DNA of 64,000 nt from Thelephora terrestris. Taxonomy: Eukaryota > Basidiomycota > Agaricomycetes > Thelephorales > Thelephoraceae. How positions within the stretch are numbered: position 1 is the stretch's first letter; every line of letters begins with the position of its first letter. The notes under the pieces are model-generated. The model made no database searches and was not told the origin of the DNA. It saw nothing but the letters and a program-made list of their open reading frames with translations. A program made the position numbers and the translations under genes. The stretch covers positions 1,240,001 to 1,304,000 of the forward strand of contig WIUZ02000001.1 of the NCBI GenBank assembly GCA_015956445.1, written 5' to 3'. Shown piece after piece: positions 58,951 to 64,000 of the stretch.

Positions 58951-59690
58951 TGTCAGGGCCACTCTTCGCCCTTCAGGTACCAGTGCTGTTGGTGAGTCGC
59001 AACTCCAACCAACAAGGAACAATGGGGCAAAGGGGGAACGACTTCCCTATATTCACCCAAAGTCTACGTGGTCCAAAACGCGATGGACGAGCGTTCTCCG
59101 GTAGGTTGTCCGAATTCACAGCAGGAGTGCCGAGCCTCTATCAGATAAATCCCTATCGTCTTCTGAGGGCAGATATAAGAGCCTGAGGATGGCGCCTCAA
59201 ACTGGTGCTTGATCAAGAGAGCGGCGAGGAACTCCTTTTCGTAAGCGCGTTCGCCGATTCTTGACACAAGGCCGAGAGAGAGAGGAGAGCGAACGTGTTC
59301 AGAGAGTTACTCGATAAGCTCTTCAGTGGCCTACAGCAAATACACCGATGCTGCAAGGAGAAGAGGACTTCCCGAGATATCAAAGATGGGGAGTCCTCAG
59401 CTACTCTACCGATACTTATATAGAAGAGTGGCCGGAACATAGATAACCCTATCTAATAATAACTCGGAGCAAAGAGGGGCCGAGAGTAAGCGGGAACAGT
59501 AAGCGGCCCGGGTTATGGAATAGAAATGATAAAGGAATGACTAATGGGTCAGGGTTCGTGAGAGAATAAGAAAGGGGTCATGACGTTGTGTGGGAAAGGA
59601 ATGACAAAGAACAATATCACATGCGAGGACGAACCAATGAAAGGACGACGCGTCAGCTCGTCCGATCGGGACAACAAAAGACCGAGTGGG
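58951..59690 (-). repeat. LTR-like repeat c, diverged
   Basis: Starts TGTCAGGGCCACTC immediately after repeat b, with no gap. It follows the same order of shared patches as repeat b (for example CCGGTAGGTTGTCCGA, the GAGGACTTCCCGAG block, a reverse-strand TATA-like region near 59411-59424 with GAGTGGCC beside it) but is clearly diverged. The right border near 59690 is approximate. A relative of the same LTR family, older than a and b; no internal region attached. Confidence 0.45.
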
Positions 59691-59958
59691 GCTTAAGTGT
59701 CGAGGGCGAATGTATGAGGAGTCTGGATCGGTGAAACGATGGACCGATCCAATGGCGAATAGGGTGCGGGCGCTGTCGATGGTTGGATAAAGCGTAGCGC
59801 GAACCGGCCATTGGATCCATCAAACTCCCTTCTTCCCAAACCAGCAATCCCACCAACCAACTACTCATCCATTATGCCTATGATCTCCGACCGTGTCTTC
59901 CGTGCTGAGAACAGCACTGCTACCATCGAGTCTGCGGATCCTCGGTCCGTGCAGAACA

Positions 59959-61183
59959 CACTGGGGACAAACCCCAGTTTCCCGGCCCAGGACATTGTAA
60001 TTACATTGTAAGGAAATGGAAAATGTGCCTGGCAATAACCCACCTGGTACATCATAAATACATTCAAAATGTCCAGGCCAATTTCCTTAGGGTGTTGCCA
60101 GCACAGGAAATGCTCAGTACATTCATGGTGTTCCTGGTCATGTGATCTCAGTGTTCCCATTAGGTAATCCATGGGAACATCATGAATTTTCCCAAAGAAA
60201 TACCCATGATGTCCCTGAGTGGCTCATTGAAAGAAAACCCTGAGTGAACCCACAGTTTCCCAGGTCATGTGACCTTGATGTCCTGATTAGGTAATCTGAG
60301 GGTAAACCATGAGTTTTCCCAAAGAAAGTAACCATGGTGTTCCTGAGTGGCTCATTCACAGTGTTCTTTCCAGTGTTCCCAGTGGTGCGATCATGGTGTT
60401 CCCAGTCAGTAAAATTCAAACTGTGCCTTAATGGTGCGCCAGAAGTGTACCGGTGTGGTATATCCTGAAAGTACTAAGGCCTTCGACCATGATGTACCAA
60501 AATTCGGCAAACCATCAGGAAATTGTGGGAACACTGAAAGGAAACTGGGGACACTGGGAACATCATAAACTCATTCAAAATGTTCCCAATTTCTCAGTTT
60601 CCTTTCAGTGTTCCCACAGTTTCCTGATGGTTTGCCGAATTTTGGTACATCATGGTCGAAGGCCTTAGTACTTTCAGGATATGCCACACCGGTACACTTC
60701 TGGCGCACCATTAAGGCACAGTTTGAATTTTACTGACTGGGAACACCATGATCGCACCACTGGGAACACTGGAAAGAACACTGTGAATGAGCCACTCAGG
60801 AACACCATGGTTACTTTCTTTGGGAAAACTCATGGTTTACCCTCAGATTACCTAATCAGGACATCAAGGTCACATGACCTGGGAAACTGTGGGTTCACTC
60901 AGGGTTTTCTTTCAATGAGCCACTCAGGGACATCATGGGTATTTCTTTGGGAAAATTCATGATGTTCCCATGGATTACCTAATGGGAACACTGAGATCAC
61001 ATGACCAGGAACACCATGAATGTACTGAGCATTTCCTGTGCTGGCAACACCCTAAGGAAATTGGCCTGGACATTTTGAATGTATTTATGATGTACCAGGT
61101 GGGTCATTGCCAGGCACATTTTCCATTTCCTTACAATGTATTTAAGATGTCCTGGGCTGGGAAACTGGGGTTTGTCCCCAGTG
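59959..61183. mobile_element. Foldback element C, CACTG ends
   Basis: A 1225-bp foldback transposon starting CACTGGGGACAAACCCCAG and ending with its complement, centred near 60565. Its arms are nearly identical: the same chance 79-93-codon peptide occurs at 60180-60419 on the reverse and 60681-60962 on the forward strand. Target duplication ACA (59956-59958 and 61184-61186). No transposase. It splits exon 1 of paralog 3. Confidence 0.85.
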
Positions 61184-62129
61184 ACAAGAGTTACTTCCTG
61201 CCGAACGCCAATGCGGCGTACCCTAGTTATCGCGAGGTGCGTTGTCACGCGCACGCCGGTGGTTGGCGTTCGACTGACATCGCTTCCGTAGATCTTCGCG
61301 GCTGCTGACAAGGTGGACGCCCGACAACTGGAGGCAACGATCGCCAAGCCTCCCAGCTACTTGACCATGGACGACGAGTTGTGGTATCACAACTTGATTG
61401 ACCACAAGCTGCAGGAGTCGATGCGAGGGGTAACGTTCAACACCGAGTTGCGCATGCCGTATGAGACTCCTGTGGCTTCGTCGCTGTGGGGGCTCTTGCG
61501 GATGGGTATCTACGACTTGGGAAACGGCGAAGGAAGGTGGCCTGGGGCTACGCGTTCCCAACACTACACAGCTGCCATTGGTCACCGCCTTTGGTTCCTA
61601 TTGAGGACGGAACAGAAAGCGGTGAGTCGATCTGTGCATCCCGCTTGTGGGATAACACTGATTGGCTTGTAGAACGAGCGGCTGAAACACGAGGTGAAGG
61701 AAGCGAAGGACGACGCCCGTAGGATGTACTCGGAGGCGTTGGACATGAAGAAGACGCTCCTCCTGATGAACGACACGCTTCGCGTGACGTTCGAGAGCGA
61801 GATGTTGGCGATGCGGGAGGAACACAATCGTTTGGTTGAGTTGTTGAAGGAGAGGGACGATACCATCCAGCGAGACTTGATCAAGGTCGACCGGCGGCTC
61901 AACCGTCATAGAAGGGCCCTGAACGAGCTAGACACCAAGGTCGGTGTGGCTTCTCCTGGTCTTTATCCAAGAGAGCTCACGCCTTTCTAGGTTGATACGT
62001 TGGATGACGCCTTGCCGTTGCTGGGCGCTCGGGTCGAGTCGATGAGTGAGCGGTTGTGTCACTGCCGCACTCGTTCGGTGGCTGCAGTTCGGGACGAGTC
62101 GATCCCAGATCGGATGGCTTCCCCAATAG

Positions 62130-62179
62130 GTCGGGATGCCGGTTGACATATGTGTCTTGTCCACTGACATCCCTCTTAG
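62130..62179 (+). other. Intron of paralog 3 similar to intron 1 of paralog 1
   Basis: A 50-nt GT..AG intron that keeps frame (PI-ASDGSYRT). It shares about 80 per cent of its bases, including a 21-base identical 5' stretch, with the intron at 50927-50978, although the two are at non-equivalent positions. The corresponding part of paralog 2 has no intron. Confidence 0.6.
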
Positions 62180-62272
62180 CTTCCGATGGCTCGTATCGTA
62201 CGCCGGCGCACACCGATGGTGGGGAGGAGGTCGTTCGCGAGACGTCTGAGGAGACGGCGGTCAACCCGGTTA

Positions 62273-63225
62273 CACTGGGGGCAAGGGGTCAAATACCCGG
62301 TGGGTACATGCTGAATACATTGTGATCACAGTCAAAAAGCGATCACAATGTGCCCAGTGGGGAAAATTTGAATACATTCAAAATGTGCCAGGCCATGTGT
62401 ATCCAATGTGCCCACTGGGCACATTTTGATTGTGATCACAATGTACTCAGCAATGTGATCTCAATGTGCCCAGTGGGGACATTTTGATTGCAATTACAAT
62501 GTACCCACCAATGTGATCTCAATGTGCCCAGTGGGCACATTTTAAATTCTTTCACAAAGTGCTCAGCAATGTGTTCACAATGTACCCAGCTCAGTACATG
62601 ATGGTTTCTTTCACAATGTTGTCCACAATGTGTCCAGCATGTGCCTGAGCCACTCATTCAAACTTCTTTCACAAAGTATCCAGTGATGTGTCCATAATGT
62701 CCCCAGGGGGTACTTTTTGAAGTAATCACAATGTGATCACAATATTGTTCAATTTCACCATGTATTCTCAAAGAAATCATCATGTATATGGCTGTACACA
62801 TTGTGAACACATCACTGGATACTTTGTGAAAGAAGTTTGAATGAGTGGCTCAGGCACATGCTGGACACATTGTGGACAACATTGTGAAAGAAACCATCAT
62901 GTACTGAACTGGGTACATTGTGAACACATTGCTGAGCACTTTGTGAAAGAATTTAAAATGTGCCCACTGGGCACATTGAGATCACATTGGTGGGTACATT
63001 GTGATTGCAATCAAAATGTCCCCACTGGGCACATTGAGATCACATTGCTGAGTACATTGTGATCACAATCAAAATGTACACAGTGGGCACATTGGATACA
63101 CATGGCCTGGCACATTTTGAATGTATTCAAAATTTCCCCACTGGGCACATTGTGATCACTTTTTGACTGTGATCACAATGTATTCAGCATGTACCCACTG
63201 GGTATTTGACCCCTTGCCCCCAGTG
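62273..63225. mobile_element. Foldback element D, CACTG ends
   Basis: A 953-bp foldback transposon with CACTGGGGGCAAGGGGTCA ends and centre near 62750; arms nearly identical (the same 73-codon chance peptide at 62436-62657 reverse and 62841-63062 forward, one residue different). Target duplication TTA (62270-62272 and 63226-63228). Dense CACAATGTGCCCAGTGG-type subrepeats. It interrupts the last exon of paralog 3 and belongs to the same subfamily as element E. Confidence 0.88.
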
Positions 63226-63826
63226 TTAGTAGTTCTCCCGAGTTGGAGTACGCGGGGGAGAACGAGGTGGCTGTTCCGGTTCCGCCTCCGTCGATCTCTC
63301 CGGTGCGTGGGCAGCGTTCCATCCGTGCTCGTAGATGGGTTCCTTATCGTGGGGCACTTCGTCCAGCGTACCGCATGCGTCCCAGTAATCCTGACGCTGT
63401 CCGCCAGGGTGGAGACATCGAGTCCACCGTCCTATTCCGATGCGACGATGTTGCAGTGTCGCCTGGATCGCGGCGAGCTAATCCCGGTGGAGTCCGTCGA
63501 CGTGAACGGCTTAACCGACCTTACGCTCTTGTCGGTCCAGCGTGCAGCGGAGGCCGTTCGCCTGGTGGCTCAACTGACCGAGAGAGTGGAGGGTTGGTCA
63601 GTCCAGAGGACTCTGGATCAGACTACGGTCGATTCAGCGAGGAACCGCCTGCGCGCCGAAGTTCAGCTAGCCGTCGCTCATCGTCTGGAGGAAGCTCGGG
63701 TCGTCGAGATGGTCGACGAGGAAGTCGTCGAGAGTGCCTCGGAGGGGACGGAGGAGGAGGTTGCCAGTGCTGAGGAGTACTGGCAAACCAGGTCTTGACG
63801 ACTAGAGTCGGTGCATGTTAGTCTCT

Positions 63827-64000
63827 CACTGGGGACAAGGGGTCAAATACCAGGTGGGTACATGCTGAACACATTGTGATCACAGTCAACAAGTGATCAC
63901 AATGTGCCCAGTGGGGAAAATTTGAATACATTCAAAATGTGCCTGGCCATGTGAGTCCAATGTGCCCAGTGGGCACATTTTGATTGTGATCACAATGTAC
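63827..64000. mobile_element. Foldback element E, left end only
   Basis: Begins CACTGGGGACAAGGGGTCA and follows element D base by base with few differences up to the window end. It lies about 600 bp after D in the same orientation, downstream of the paralog 3 stop codon. The right end is outside the window, so its target duplication cannot be checked; the left flank is TCT. Confidence 0.8.

Larger units (their letters stand above)
59874..63798 (+). pseudogene. Coiled-coil protein paralog 3, interrupted by elements C and D
   Basis: Third member of the family. Exon 1 begins MPMISDRVFRAENSTATIES and is split by element C; without C and one ACA copy it is 45 codons and continues VQNKSYFLPNANAAYPSYRE, aligned with exon 1 of paralog 2. 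Exons 61292-61621 (LTMDDELWYHNLIDHKLQES), 61673-61939 (coiled coil NERLKHEVKEAKDDARRMYS), 61991-62129 (ARVESMSERLCHC, parallel to ARVESLQDKTCNC) and from 62180 (ASDGSYRTPAHTDGGEEVV) follow. Element D interrupts the last exon in front of SPELEYAGENEVAVPV. Two frames are open downstream; the frame ending EEYWQTRS at 63798 is supported by the 57152 fragment. A stretch where the frame must change near 63370-63430 was not resolved (intron or shift). Probably non-functional as a full protein. Confidence 0.65.

Noticed and set aside
62280-63220. CRISPR-like array of short repeats
   Set aside because: The CACAATGT/CCCAGTGGGC repeats are irregularly spaced, occur on both strands and sit inside foldback transposons of a eukaryote.

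Overview
The window is from a basidiomycete fungus, most likely an Agaricomycete. The evidence is the very high density of short introns (about 49-60 nt, GT..AG, often several per gene), compact gene spacing, and a purely fungal/eukaryotic gene set: V-ATPase subunit H, MBF1, gamma-tubulin, MCMBP, Rco1, CAF-1, RFC, Ssb-type Hsp70, MICOS Mic19, Pex6 and Gar1. The species cannot be fixed from the sequence alone. Most genes were identified from conserved protein motifs; splice sites were inferred by eye, so exon borders are reliable only where stated.

Bases 1-48,930 are a dense housekeeping block of about 22 genes on both strands, many arranged as divergent or convergent pairs with gaps of 30-200 bp. 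In order: VMA13(-), mitoribosomal mL46(+), MBF1(+), gamma-tubulin(-), an FG nucleoporin(+), MCMBP(+), an Rco1-like double PHD protein(+), phosphopentomutase(+), CAF-1 large subunit(-), RFC subunit(+), Ssb Hsp70(-), mitoribosomal uS2m(+), anthranilate synthase I(-), an SLC35F6-like transporter(-), an arrestin-like protein(+), a SERCA-type calcium pump(-), a single-pass membrane protein(+), MIC19(-), DHX35-like helicase(-), YJU2(+), a PhoD-like phosphatase(+), PEX6(-) and GAR1(+). Replication and chromatin genes (MCMBP, Rco1, CAF-1, RFC) sit within 13 kb, and two splicing genes (DHX35, YJU2) share one divergent promoter.

From about 49 kb the character changes sharply to a repeat-rich island. 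It holds three related but unrecognised coiled-coil genes (50740-52001 +, 52923-55353 -, 59874-63798 +) and a 3' fragment of a fourth copy (57152-57264 -). Two of the three genes are interrupted by long foldback DNA transposons with CACTG...CAGTG ends and 3-bp target duplications. Four such elements are complete (A-D) and a fifth (E) runs off the window. The island also has an inverted pair of about 1.18-kb LTR-like repeats around a truncated retroelement head, one of them carrying foldback element B, and a third, diverged LTR-like copy.

The most interesting signals are in this island: (i) the undescribed, paralogous coiled-coil gene family repeatedly hit by one transposon class, always in the same codon phase; (ii) a 50-52 nt intron sequence shared by two paralogs at different gene positions, resembling an introner-like element; and (iii) an empty versus filled site for a foldback element in the two arms of one inverted repeat, which dates the insertion relative to the duplication.
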